NCBI GenBank assembly: GCA_035544835.1
Contig: DASZZV010000106.1
Span: 1 to 17,330 of the forward strand
Length of the DNA: 17,330 bases
Origin: DASZZV01 sp035544835
Lineage (GTDB): Bacteria > Acidobacteriota > Thermoanaerobaculia > Gp7-AA8
Direction of reading: 5' to 3'
Each line of letters begins with the position of its first letter. The stretch's first letter is position 1. The translations under genes and the position numbers were made by a program. Of the stretch, positions 7,341 to 13,664 are shown piece by piece. Below the pieces are notes generated by a model. That model ran no database searches. It was not told the origin of the DNA and saw only the letters and a list, made by a program, of their open reading frames with translations.

Positions 7341-7535
7341 TTACGTTCCCGGCTTTGGAACGGGGGTGCTGGCAGCCAGCCTCGCTGCACGCTCTTTCAA
7401 AGCGGTGATCTTGTCGATGATTTCCTGGGTCGATCTGGAGGACCGGGCCGTGTCGTCGAGGTTCTTTTCGAGGACCCGCCGCTGTTGTTGAAGGTCTGCA
7501 ATCAGCCTGCTGAAATCATCTCGATTCACAGCCAT
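7341..7535 (-). CDS. small coiled-coil protein (64 aa)
   Basis: The ATG at 7535 is preceded by CCGGAGAAGAG. The 64-aa product is mainly helical: a heptad-like run of L/I/A residues (DFSRLIADLQQQRRVLEKNL then TQEIIDKITALKERAARLAA) broken by a short polar link, suggesting a helical hairpin or dimerising coiled coil, with a Pro-rich tail. It starts 31 nt downstream of the receiver-domain gene on the same strand and is probably co-transcribed. No domain is recognised. A role as partner or effector of the receiver is suggested only by adjacency. Confidence 0.7.
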   Translation of the reverse strand: MAVNRDDFSRLIADLQQQRRVLEKNLDDTARSSRSTQEIIDKITALKERAARLAASTPVPKPGT

Positions 7536-7565
7536 CTCTTCTCCGGTCCGGTTGGTCGGTTTTTC

Positions 7566-8003
7566 TTAATTCTCAAGGGACTTAGTCGGGAATTCAATCA
7601 CCCGCATCAGACCCGCGTCCCTGCTCTTCTCTGCTTCCATCATTTGTTGAGCCGTCACCGTAATCAGATCTCCCAGCTCGTGAATGTCGAAGGGCTTGCG
7701 GACAACCGAATGGACTACTGTTCCATCCAGAGTCCGTAGATCTACGTCGACGCCCGCCGTGACCAGCACGATAGCTGGCCGGGTGATGAAATTGTTCCTG
7801 ACATGCTCGACCACTTCAAAACCAGTCACCTTCGGCATCATCAGATCCAGCACCACGACGTGGTAATGGTTGGCGGTCATTTTCTCAATCGCCTCGGCTC
7901 CGTCCTGAGCGCACTCGGTTTCGACGCCCTTCCTTTCCAGAATCCGGGCGATCAGCGTCCGAATCGCAAGGTCATCGTCAACCACCAGAACCCGGGGCTT
8001 CAT
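7566..8003 (-). CDS. stand-alone CheY-like response regulator receiver (145 aa)
   Basis: A full receiver domain with all key residues: the acidic cluster VVDDD (D9-D11), phospho-acceptor D53 in VVVLDLMMP, the switch T82 in LVTAG, and K103-P104 in VRKPF. The domain fills about residues 3-120; the last 25 residues (EAEKSRDAGLMRVIEF...) form a short helical tail with no DNA-binding or enzymatic domain. Phosphorylation by a histidine kinase, not present here, would signal through protein contacts. The start codon lacks a clear Shine-Dalgarno, but the protein begins exactly where receiver domains do. It leads a two-gene unit with the coiled-coil protein at 7341-7535. Confidence 0.92.
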   Translation of the reverse strand: MKPRVLVVDDDLAIRTLIARILERKGVETECAQDGAEAIEKMTANHYHVVVLDLMMPKVTGFEVVEHVRNNFITRPAIVLVTAGVDVDLRTLDGTVVHSVVRKPFDIHELGDLITVTAQQMMEAEKSRDAGLMRVIEFPTKSLEN

Positions 8004-8263
8004 GACCGGATTGCCGCTGCAAGAATTGGTCTCAATTGAACCGTTGGCACCGTGTCGTTAGGGATCCGGGACGCGCTCAGGTCAATTTGGTGTCGTTCGC
8101 CGTGTGGCAGGTATGCCGGCTTGATGCTCCACGCCGTCGCAGGCTGGTGGTGGGCTTACCCTGTCGCGGCGCTGGTGATGGTGCGATCATCGCCAGAGAA
8201 GGCTTTGAAGGTTTGCGCGTGACGACTGTGAGCATCACGAGAAGGACTGAGAGTCCCTGGGTT
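8004..8263. other. 260-nt intergenic stretch
   Basis: This lies between the hydrolase stop and the receiver start, both minus strand. It holds a short GGACT-GAG-AGTCC hairpin (8244-8256) just after the hydrolase stop that could be a weak terminator. Open frames here have no ribosome sites and overlap the hydrolase. The receiver promoter should lie here but no convincing -35/-10 pair stands out. Confidence 0.35.
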
Positions 8264-9223
8264 CTACGGTTGCGCGACACTGCCGCCCAGCGGAGTGCCG
8301 CCGGTAATTGCCGCAAGAACGGTTGATCGTCCCTCTTTCAAATACCCCTGGTGATCGTTCGCGGTCACGAGCAGACGCGCCCCGACTCGCTGGGCGACCT
8401 CGGCAACGTGCGAGATCGGAGTGACATCATCGGCCCGACCGTGAACGAAGACGGTTTTCTTTCCAATGATCGAGAGAGGGACGGTGACCGGTTGGGTCAT
8501 CAGGATGTTCTGGATGGCACCATCGATCGACGGCCAGTTGTGCATCACGGCATCGCGGGCCACATTGGGAGGAATGCTCATGACCCGAGGCAGAAGCCAG
8601 GTCAGAAAAGGGCGGAGAGAACCCATGAGAAGGCAACTCCCGCGGGCCGCAAGGGGAGCGAAAGCGTAGAGCGCTGCGAACCCGGACATCGCCTTCATCC
8701 TCTGGCGCGCTACGGCCGGTGTGTCGAAAATGGGCGTACCGAGAAGGACGAGCCGATCGACATCATCCGGATATTGAGCAGCGTAGTGTGCCGCGAGCAC
8801 CGTCCCGAAGGAATGGGCTACGAACGTTACGTGACCCGTCGCGCCCAGTGAGACCAGGGTCCGACGCATGGCTGACAGGTGATCTTCGATCGTGGGCGCT
8901 TTGCGAGGCCAGGGCGACCGGCCGAAGCCTAGCGCGTCTACGAAGATCAACCGGTGATTGCGCGCCAGCGGATCGAAGACGTGGTCCCAGTACGAGGTCG
9001 AACCCTCGAGGCCGGCGATGAAGACGATCGGATCACCGGCGCCCGCAGTCTTTACAAAAAGCCGGTCGCCGAGATAAGCCCGCCGGGAGATCTCGCCATT
9101 GACATTGCGTCGGGCCAGCACCTCGATAGCAGTGAGAAACAGGGTGAGCGCCAGCGCGAGCCAGAGGGTGAGCAGGAGTAGCTTTCGCCAGAACGGATGA
9201 CGTACCTGCTCGCGATTTGCCAT
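8264..9223 (-). CDS. membrane-anchored alpha/beta-fold hydrolase (319 aa)
   Basis: Starting at the ATG at 9223 gives one N-terminal membrane anchor (about residues 12-36, WRKLLLLTLWLALALTLFL) and then a complete alpha/beta hydrolase. The oxyanion strand is IVFIAGLEGS (67-75), the nucleophile elbow VAHSFG has S138 (Gly of the usual GxSxG replaced by Ala), the acid is likely D265 or D266 in VHGRADDVTP, and the catalytic His is H291 in NDHQGYLKEG. The complete triad suggests an active esterase/lipase-like enzyme on the periplasmic or outer face; the substrate cannot be told. An in-frame ATG at 9289 adds 22 residues, but neither start has a strong ribosome site. It is divergent from the metal-region genes to its right. 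Confidence 0.88.
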   Translation of the reverse strand: MANREQVRHPFWRKLLLLTLWLALALTLFLTAIEVLARRNVNGEISRRAYLGDRLFVKTAGAGDPIVFIAGLEGSTSYWDHVFDPLARNHRLIFVDALGFGRSPWPRKAPTIEDHLSAMRRTLVSLGATGHVTFVAHSFGTVLAAHYAAQYPDDVDRLVLLGTPIFDTPAVARQRMKAMSGFAALYAFAPLAARGSCLLMGSLRPFLTWLLPRVMSIPPNVARDAVMHNWPSIDGAIQNILMTQPVTVPLSIIGKKTVFVHGRADDVTPISHVAEVAQRVGARLLVTANDHQGYLKEGRSTVLAAITGGTPLGGSVAQP

Positions 9224-9406
9224 CGATATTTTTTTCAAGCTCAAGAGTGAGAATCTTGCTGGCAAGCGACAAACCTGCCGAGGGTCCATGTATTCAATTC
9301 GTCGTTCCGCCTACGATGGAATGAACCTTTCCGCAGACACCATGCCAGATGCAGCAGGTCTCTCCTTTCGACTCCATCAAATAGACGGGCCAGGAAGGGA
9401 CCTCAA

Positions 9407-9424
9407 GGTACGGAGCTTACCTCC
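9407..9424 (+). promoter_or_regulatory. possible MerR half-site upstream of the 36-aa gene
   Basis: GGTACGGAGCTTACC (9407-9421) matches the right half of the mer operator plus its -10 side, GGTACGGAGATTACC (10408-10422), at 14 of 15 positions. The left half (CTCCGTACC) is not conserved here and no TTGACT is present. It may be a degenerate operator or a remnant of a duplicated one. It lies about 70 nt before the 36-aa gene. Confidence 0.3.
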
Positions 9425-9491
9425 TCACGAGTCGAAAACTCGCGCGGGACCGGGCGCGACGAATGCATGATCAGTTGCGAGAGGTGGAACG

Positions 9492-9602
9492 ATGCAAGGA
9501 ATGATGGGAGGCATGATGGGTTCGATGTGGGTGTGGATGATCGTCGGCATCCTCTTGACCATTTTTCTCATCGTCGGCATCGTGAAGCTGGTTCGAAAGT
9601 GA
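9492..9602 (+). CDS. 36-aa Met-rich single-pass membrane peptide
   Basis: An ORF of 37 codons starts at the ATG at 9492 with GAGAGGTGG upstream. The first 16 residues contain six methionines besides the start (MQGMMGGMMGSMWVWM). A single membrane helix follows (IVGILLTIFLIVGIV) and then a basic tail (KLVRK), consistent with N-out/C-in insertion. Met clusters bind soft metals such as Cu(I) and are seen on metal-handling membrane peptides. The flanking mer-type genes support such a role, but I do not recognise a named family. A 152-aa membrane protein gene follows after 68 nt, probably in the same transcript. Confidence 0.65.
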   Translation: MQGMMGGMMGSMWVWMIVGILLTIFLIVGIVKLVRK

Positions 9603-9670
9603 GCCCGCTATTGCTACTCAGGATGTCGGTAGGATGCCGTTGAGTGGCGCCACCTGCGCGGATTGACTCG

Positions 9671-10129
9671 ATGAAGCGATGGACAACGTTTGCTGCGCTG
9701 GTATTCGCGCTTCACTTCGCATGGGAGATGATGCAGGCGAAGTGGTTCGAGAGTATGCAGGGACTTCCGCTGTCGCGCGCCACGCTCACTTGCGCACGTG
9801 CCTCATTTGGCGATCTCGTGATCACGGCGCTTGCATTCACCCTTGCGGCACTCGTGGGCGGCGGCGCGAAGTGGCCAACCAGCCGCCGGGTCCTCGTCGC
9901 AGCCGCGGTCTTCATCGCGACCGGTATCGCGATCACCGCCGGATACGAACGCTTTGCGCTCGGGCGCGGGATGTGGCGATATGACGACACGATGCCCATC
10001 CTCTTCGGTATCGGTGCGCTTCCGCTGCTTCAATGGCTTCTGCTGCCGCTCATCGAAGTGATGTTATTCCGGCTGATCGACAAACGTGCCTCGGGGGGAC
10101 CTGCCGCAGTAGTGGCCTGTATTGGCTGA
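9671..10129 (+). CDS. four-helix membrane protein of unknown function (152 aa)
   Basis: The protein has about four hydrophobic helices: TTFAALVFALHFAWEMM, DLVITALAFTLAALVGG, VLVAAAVFIATGIAITAGY and ILFGIGALPLLQWLLLPLIEVML. Conserved-looking motifs are HFAWEM in helix 1, GYERFALGRGMWRY after helix 3 and PLLQWL in helix 4. I have a general memory of such proteins in proteobacterial genomes but cannot name a function. Start choice is open: the ATG at 9671 fits the protein, but the in-frame GTG at 9644 has a better ribosome site (AGGA, 9 nt upstream) and adds nine residues. The stop lies inside the left arm of a 16-bp inverted repeat, which could act as an end-of-transcript structure. Confidence 0.75.
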   Translation: MKRWTTFAALVFALHFAWEMMQAKWFESMQGLPLSRATLTCARASFGDLVITALAFTLAALVGGGAKWPTSRRVLVAAAVFIATGIAITAGYERFALGRGMWRYDDTMPILFGIGALPLLQWLLLPLIEVMLFRLIDKRASGGPAAVVACIG

Positions 10130-10254
10130 ATTGGTACCAGCTGCCTTGGTCTCGACGTCGTGAGCTTCGTTGCACCTCCTCAGCGTAGTCACCACTATGC
10201 TTGCGTCGGCGCGCCTTGCTCACGTCGCCGATCCCTGCGCCAATACAGGCCACT
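10111..10254. repeat. perfect 16-bp inverted repeat with 112-nt spacer
   Basis: AGTGGCCTGTATTGGC at 10111-10126 recurs exactly inverted as GCCAATACAGGCCACT at 10239-10254. The left arm covers the last codons of the 152-aa membrane protein. The two arms could form a long stem in RNA or be the ends of a small insertion. The enclosed 112 nt contains no supported gene. Confidence 0.7.
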
Positions 10255-10392
10255 CGTCCGGGAGGAGGGACGATGGTCTTGAAGATCAATGGTCCCCTGT
10301 TCCGATCCCTCACACCACCGCACCCACTGACGGTCTCCATGGAGATGCGGAGTGGCGCCCACGTGATCTCCTCGGCCTCGGCCAACAAAGCC
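10130..10392. other. 263-nt intergenic stretch before the mer-type promoter
   Basis: Apart from the right arm of the inverted repeat (10239-10254), nothing firm is seen. A GGGAGGAGGG-ATG at 10273 opens a frame that runs into the merR frame, but it crosses the operator and core promoter and its composition is not protein-like, so I do not call a gene. Confidence 0.4.
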
Positions 10393-10424
10393 TTGACTCC
10401 GTACCACGGTACGGAGATTACCCT
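10393..10424 (+). promoter_or_regulatory. mer-type promoter/operator of the MerR operon
   Basis: The -35 TTGACT (10393-10398) and the -10 TTACCC (10418-10423) are separated by 19 bp, the over-long spacing typical of MerR-activated promoters. Inside lies a perfect dyad, CTCCGTACC-AC-GGTACGGAG (10397-10416). From established knowledge the Tn501/Tn21 mer operator has the same CTTGACTCCGTAC...GTACGGA core. Transcription would start about 10 nt before the merR ATG at 10441, so MerR regulates its own operon. Confidence 0.88.
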
Positions 10425-10440
10425 GTTCATCGGAGGCTGC

Positions 10441-10887
10441 ATGAAGAGCTTGACGATCGGAGAGCTGGCCGGCGCAGCAGAGGTCGGGGTCGAAACGATT
10501 CGCTTCTACGAGCGCAAGGGGCTGATCCCCCAACCGTTACGACCACAGACGGGATATCGCAAGTACGGGGACGACGTGGCAGATCGTGTTCGATTCATCC
10601 GTCGCGCGCAGGAACTGGGGTTCACGCTTGCGGAGATCAAGCAGCTCCTCGAACTACGTCTCGATCCTCGACGAGACTGCGCTGATGTGAAGAGTGAGGC
10701 GGAGACGAAGATCGCCGACATCGACACGAAAATCGCCTCGCTGCGCGTGATGCGAACAGCGCTCATCGAGATCACCCGCTCCTGTTCCGGTGAAGGACCG
10801 ACGAGTGCCTGCCCGATTCTCGACGCCATCGAGGCGTCAGTCAGCAGGCGGAAGCGAACCGGGAATACGGACCATGGTACGGCCTGA
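10441..10887 (+). CDS. merR: MerR, mercury-responsive transcriptional regulator (148 aa)
   Basis: The N-terminal winged helix-turn-helix (TIGELAGAAEVGVETIRFYERKGLI, residues 5-29, then GYRKYGDDVADRVRFIRRAQELGF) is typical MerR. A long dimerisation helix follows. The three cysteines C80, C115 and C124 have exactly the spacing of the Hg(II)-binding triad C82/C117/C126 of Tn501 MerR, and the C-terminal loop CSGEGPTSACPILDAIE matches the mercury type rather than Cu or Zn sensors. Hg(II) bound across the dimer untwists the 19-bp-spaced promoter to activate it. The ATG at 10441 has CGGAGG upstream and lies just after the operator. MerR is here the first gene of its operon, unlike the divergent arrangement of Tn501. 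Confidence 0.93.
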   Translation: MKSLTIGELAGAAEVGVETIRFYERKGLIPQPLRPQTGYRKYGDDVADRVRFIRRAQELGFTLAEIKQLLELRLDPRRDCADVKSEAETKIADIDTKIASLRVMRTALIEITRSCSGEGPTSACPILDAIEASVSRRKRTGNTDHGTA

Positions 10888-10937
10888 GTTGTAAGGGATC
10901 GAGGCGGCGGAGTGTCGCATCGTAAAAGGAGGAAGTC

Positions 10938-11084
10938 ATGCCATTCAAAAAAGGTGAGCGCTACAAGTGTCCCGACTCCAACTGCGGTTGTGAGATCGAA
11001 GTTACGAAAGGTGCCCCTGCCAGTTGCAACGGCACCGAGAAGCCGCGCTGCTGCTGCGGACGAGAAATGCAGGCTGTGAAGTAG
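10938..11084 (+). CDS. 48-aa Cys-rich metallothionein-like protein
   Basis: A short ORF with a perfect AAAGGAGG Shine-Dalgarno. The product MPFKKGERYKCPDSNCGCEI... has seven Cys in 48 residues: C11, C16, C18, C30 and the run C38-C39-C40, followed by GREM. Such Cys spacing suits a small zinc-ribbon-like or metallothionein fold binding soft metals. It lies 50 nt after merR and before the transporter gene, so it should be induced with them. A likely role is intracellular sequestration or handoff of Hg(II) or a related thiophilic metal. Family naming is from resemblance only. Confidence 0.82.
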   Translation: MPFKKGERYKCPDSNCGCEIEVTKGAPASCNGTEKPRCCCGREMQAVK

Positions 11085-11097
11085 CCTCGCTGTCCAC

Positions 11098-11120
11098 GAC
11101 GGGGGCATCCTGCCCCCGTC
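11098..11120 (+). terminator. strong hairpin between metallothionein-like and transporter genes
   Basis: GACGGGGGCA-TCC-TGCCCCCGTC forms a 10-bp perfect stem with a 3-nt loop, 13 nt after the metallothionein-like stop and 17 nt before the transporter ATG. No T-run follows, so it is not a standard terminator. It may damp read-through, stabilise the upstream mRNA, or mask or expose the transporter's weak ribosome site. Confidence 0.5.
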
Positions 11121-11137
11121 ACCGGTGGCTATCCCTG

Positions 11138-11851
11138 ATGAATCCCTTCCACTACATCGAACACTTTGCCAGGCCACTGGAGCAGTACCCGGCCATCGCC
11201 CTCATGATCGCATTGATCGGCGGCGTGCTGTCGACCGGCACGTGACCATGCACCTTCCCCGCAGGTGTGGGGGTTGTCAGCTTTGTCGGATCAAGAATTC
11301 AGCTGGTCGCGCCGGAACGGAGAAGGCGACAGACGGTCGTGCTATCGCTGGCGTTCTTCATCGGCGTGGTCCTGGGCATCGTGGCGCTAGGAGTCACCGC
11401 CTCATACATTGGCCGGCTCTTCGTCCGCTGGAGCTACGAGTTTGCGCTGCTGACCGCGATTTTTTCCGCAGGAGCCGGAGTGCTGGCTCTTGTTCCTCGA
11501 CTGCGTGAAAGAATTTGGCGACCGGAGATTGATCAGCGAGGAGGCCTGTCGGGAGCCTTCCTCTACGGCTCGATATTCACATTCGCAACCGTGACGACAG
11601 GAGCCGGACCGCTCCTGTTGCTACTCACGATCACGGCAGCGATCGGGAAGCCGCTGTACGGGGCGATGCTGTCGCTGTTCTACGGGTTCGGTCGCGGTTT
11701 ACCGTTTCTACTGATGGGGATCTTCGCCGGAAGGGTTGGCGCATGGCTGGCCAGAATGGAGACCGCTCGACGTGTCGCCGAGATAGCGAGCGGTGTTGCG
11801 CTTCTGGCAATAGGAGTCTATTTCTTCTGGCTGGCTTCGAAGATCGGCTAG
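11138..11851 (+). CDS. CcdA-like metal/thiol transporter with in-frame TGA: candidate selenoprotein (237 aa)
   Basis: From ATG 11138 the frame runs MNPFHYIEHFARPLEQY, a first membrane helix, then GGVLSTGT, a TGA (11243-11245, codon 36), and PCTFPAGVGVVSFVGS. It continues uninterrupted through about five more membrane helices to TAG at 11851. Reading TGA as Sec gives U-P-C; a Cys codon (TGC/TGT) differs by one base and would give a CPC motif, a usual thiol/metal site in CcdA-type membrane proteins. The downstream part (TVTTGAGPLLLLLTITAAIG, YGFGRGLPFLLMGIFAGRVG) is fully preserved, with no other stop or frameshift. The product should move Hg or thiol-bound metal, or reductant, across the inner membrane. 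Alternatives are a recent nonsense mutation or a sequencing error. Annotation software would split it at 11245 and restart at the GTG at 11267. Confidence 0.75.
11243..11279 (+). other. candidate SECIS-like hairpin at the in-frame TGA
   Basis: In RNA the UGA can sit at the base of a 37-nt stem-loop: UGAC (11243-11246) pairs with GUCA (11276-11279), and UGCACCU (11249-11255) pairs with AGGUGUG (11263-11269), leaving loop UCCCCGC. An alternative upper stem CCCC/GGGG (11257-11260 with 11269-11272) leaves loop GCAGGUGU, which begins with G 16 nt after the UGA, nearer the bacterial SECIS rule of a G at the loop start. Size and UGA placement fit bacterial SECIS; the fold is by eye. Confidence 0.35.
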
Positions 11852-11870
11852 GGTTTTTTCGACATTACGC

Positions 11871-13136
11871 TCAGTTTGCTCGCGCCTCATTTTCTGCTTC
11901 GAAAGCCGCTTTTGCCAGCAGACCTGCTCGAATCCGTTCCATCAGACAGCGGCGATTCCAAACGACAATTCCGGCAGCGAGCACCAGGTAAAGCCAACCC
12001 ATGGAAGTGAGCACTGCAATCGTGCGGCCCTCGTCATTATGAAAGACGAAGGCGAGACCGAGTTGGGCGACGAACAAAGCGAGTAACGCGAAAGCACTCT
12101 TCAAGCTGAGGCGCAAACAGAGAAGCAGAGCAAGACCGAAAAGCGATTGAGCAGCCGTCAGGAAAAACTCTTCACGCTGTCGCAAGTCCAGCGGCAGCGA
12201 GCCAATCCTGCCCGCCCCGAGCGAGTAAGCAAGGGGAATCATGCCGACGAGCAGCGTCCACTGGTTGATCTTGTCGCTGATCAAGGCGCCCAGCGCGATC
12301 GTGGGGCGTAAGGCGAGAGTAAAGAGAATGGCGATGATGATTTCCGGCGACTCGCCCGCCAGCGGTGCAATCCACTGGATGACCAGAAACTCATTGATGC
12401 CCAGCACCCGGCTTGCGGCAATCAACGACTCGGCAAAGGGCTCCGCAGTCACGATGATGACGAACGCTGCAAAAACAGCCAGCCCGGCCATTGCGGCATA
12501 TTGCCGTCGCTTCGGCAGCGTCGCCAGGACAGCCGCCGGTCCCACTTCAAACCCTTCGTCATTATCGTCATCGGCTGCCGGCATTTTCCCGAGGCGCCAC
12601 ATGTAGGCGGCGAAGATTCCGATCAGAAAGACTGTGTCGAAAAGATCGATCCGGTCTTTGATCACGATAACAAACGCATAGATACTGGACAGCGCGAGAA
12701 AAACAATCTCGGCACTGTTTTGCGGGAACAGCTGCACTCCGCGCTTTTTGGTTCGCCACCAGAAGAGCAAAACGATCAGCGGCCAGCCCATCCCGACCAG
12801 CAGACGATTTGCGCCCGTCATGTTGGCAGCGGCGAATCCAACGTACTTTGAGGCCGGATGTGCGCCTGCCTGGTAGCTGAAGTAAATGTCCACCGCGTAT
12901 TCGGGCAGGACCGTAACCAAGGCCAACCCCGCCACCGCCAGGCCGCGCGACACGTGCTCTTCGGCCGCTTCCGCTCCCCATGAAAGGAGGAATCCGGCTC
13001 CTAAAATCGCAGCGAAAAAAATGGCGGCAGCCGCCACCGTCGGCAGATGAGCTCCGGTCAGACGAATCGTCAGACCGGGCAGGGTCGCGGCGATTGCCAG
13101 GACAACGTAAAGCATGAATTTCTTCACGTTCGACAT
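11871..13136 (-). CDS. CaCA-superfamily (sodium/calcium exchanger-like) cation antiporter (421 aa)
   Basis: About ten membrane helices are arranged as two homologous halves. The first half carries an alpha-repeat-like stretch (LVTVLPEYAVDIYFSYQAG, then NMTGANRLLVGMGWP, about residues 74-120). The second carries QWIAPLAGESPEIIIAILFT and LGALISDKINQWTLLVGMIP (about 250-300). The acidic residues within helices (E80 region, E258-E261 region) and the N/D-containing loops are those that bind cation in Na+/Ca2+ exchangers. A soluble acidic loop (PAADDDNDEGFEVG, around residue 190) separates the halves. The ion (Ca2+, Na+, other) cannot be told. The gene ends 20 bp from the converging transporter gene. 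The ribosome site is weak (GTAGAGA), and upstream are the phased direct repeats at 13241-13310. Confidence 0.88.
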   Translation of the reverse strand: MSNVKKFMLYVVLAIAATLPGLTIRLTGAHLPTVAAAAIFFAAILGAGFLLSWGAEAAEEHVSRGLAVAGLALVTVLPEYAVDIYFSYQAGAHPASKYVGFAAANMTGANRLLVGMGWPLIVLLFWWRTKKRGVQLFPQNSAEIVFLALSSIYAFVIVIKDRIDLFDTVFLIGIFAAYMWRLGKMPAADDDNDEGFEVGPAAVLATLPKRRQYAAMAGLAVFAAFVIIVTAEPFAESLIAASRVLGINEFLVIQWIAPLAGESPEIIIAILFTLALRPTIALGALISDKINQWTLLVGMIPLAYSLGAGRIGSLPLDLRQREEFFLTAAQSLFGLALLLCLRLSLKSAFALLALFVAQLGLAFVFHNDEGRTIAVLTSMGWLYLVLAAGIVVWNRRCLMERIRAGLLAKAAFEAENEARAN

Positions 13137-13664
13137 TCTCTACTGGATGCGGCTGCCTGTGATGTCTTGATGTCGATCAGTCGTGTGCGATTGGCTGATT
13201 CAGGCCGCAAGATGGCGATGCAGGTCTCAAGCTGGACCGCACGAACTTTTCACGAATTCGGTACCCTCAAAAATACCTTGTTTTCTGACTGTACGAACTC
13301 CTTACGAACTCATTTTTCTTGAGGCAAAGGGGAGCCTTTCACCTTGGCTGTGGGACTGGTCCGGAGCGTCCGAATTGAGTAGAGGCGGCCTTCTCTCAGT
13401 AGGTTGGTGCGAGGATTTTCACTCGATTCCAGAACGATGCAGGCCGGTATCTCCAGCACTATGTCGAGGAGCGAAAACGTCGCGCAACGAAGCAGACGGG
13501 CCGCTCTCCGCTTCCGTAGCAGAAGTCTGTGAGAAATGCGGGCTAGAATACCGACTAACTTCTGAAGTAACGGGCGTGTTCGAAGTCGATTGATGCGAGA
13601 TGGCTTTCGCCGAGGCTGCGTCACCCGGAACGAAACGTGGAAGCGTAAGGAGTACGATTGGACC
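13137..13664. other. 528-nt intergenic region, divergent promoters, no supported gene
   Basis: The only structure I can support is the set of ACGAACT repeats at 13241-13310. Two frames are open (plus 13183-13593, minus 13310-13666) but neither has a ribosome site, signal or recognisable motif. The plus frame ends with CEKCGLEY, which might be a remnant of a zinc-ribbon but is too short to claim. Confidence 0.4.
13241..13310. repeat. four ACGAAYT direct repeats in two 11-bp-phased pairs
   Basis: ACGAACT 13241-13247, ACGAATT 13252-13258, ACGAACT 13293-13299 and ACGAACT 13304-13310. Within each pair the spacing is exactly 11 bp, about one DNA turn, and the pairs are 52 bp apart. This is the geometry of tandem response-regulator binding sites. 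It lies 105-175 bp upstream of the exchanger gene and about 355 bp upstream of the DUF3617 gene. Confidence 0.5.

Noticed and set aside
7136..7390. 84-codon minus open frame
   Set aside because: Overlaps the coiled-coil gene, has no ribosome site, and its composition is not protein-like.
8351..8851. 166-codon plus frame
   Set aside because: Antisense shadow of the alpha/beta hydrolase, which has a complete catalytic triad.
10201..10440. N-terminal extension of MerR or a separate small gene
   Set aside because: The frame crosses the operator and core promoter; MerR proteins begin at the winged helix, exactly where the ATG at 10441 lies. The GGGAGGAGGG-ATG at 10273 is tempting but gives no protein-like sequence.
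13301..13330. CRISPR-like repeat pattern
   Set aside because: The ACGAACT repeats are only 7 nt with 4- and 34-nt gaps and no spacers; no CRISPR array or cas gene is present in the window.
13183..13593. 136-codon plus frame and the opposing 118-codon minus frame
   Set aside because: No start signals, no domains; the frames overlap each other and the direct-repeat region.
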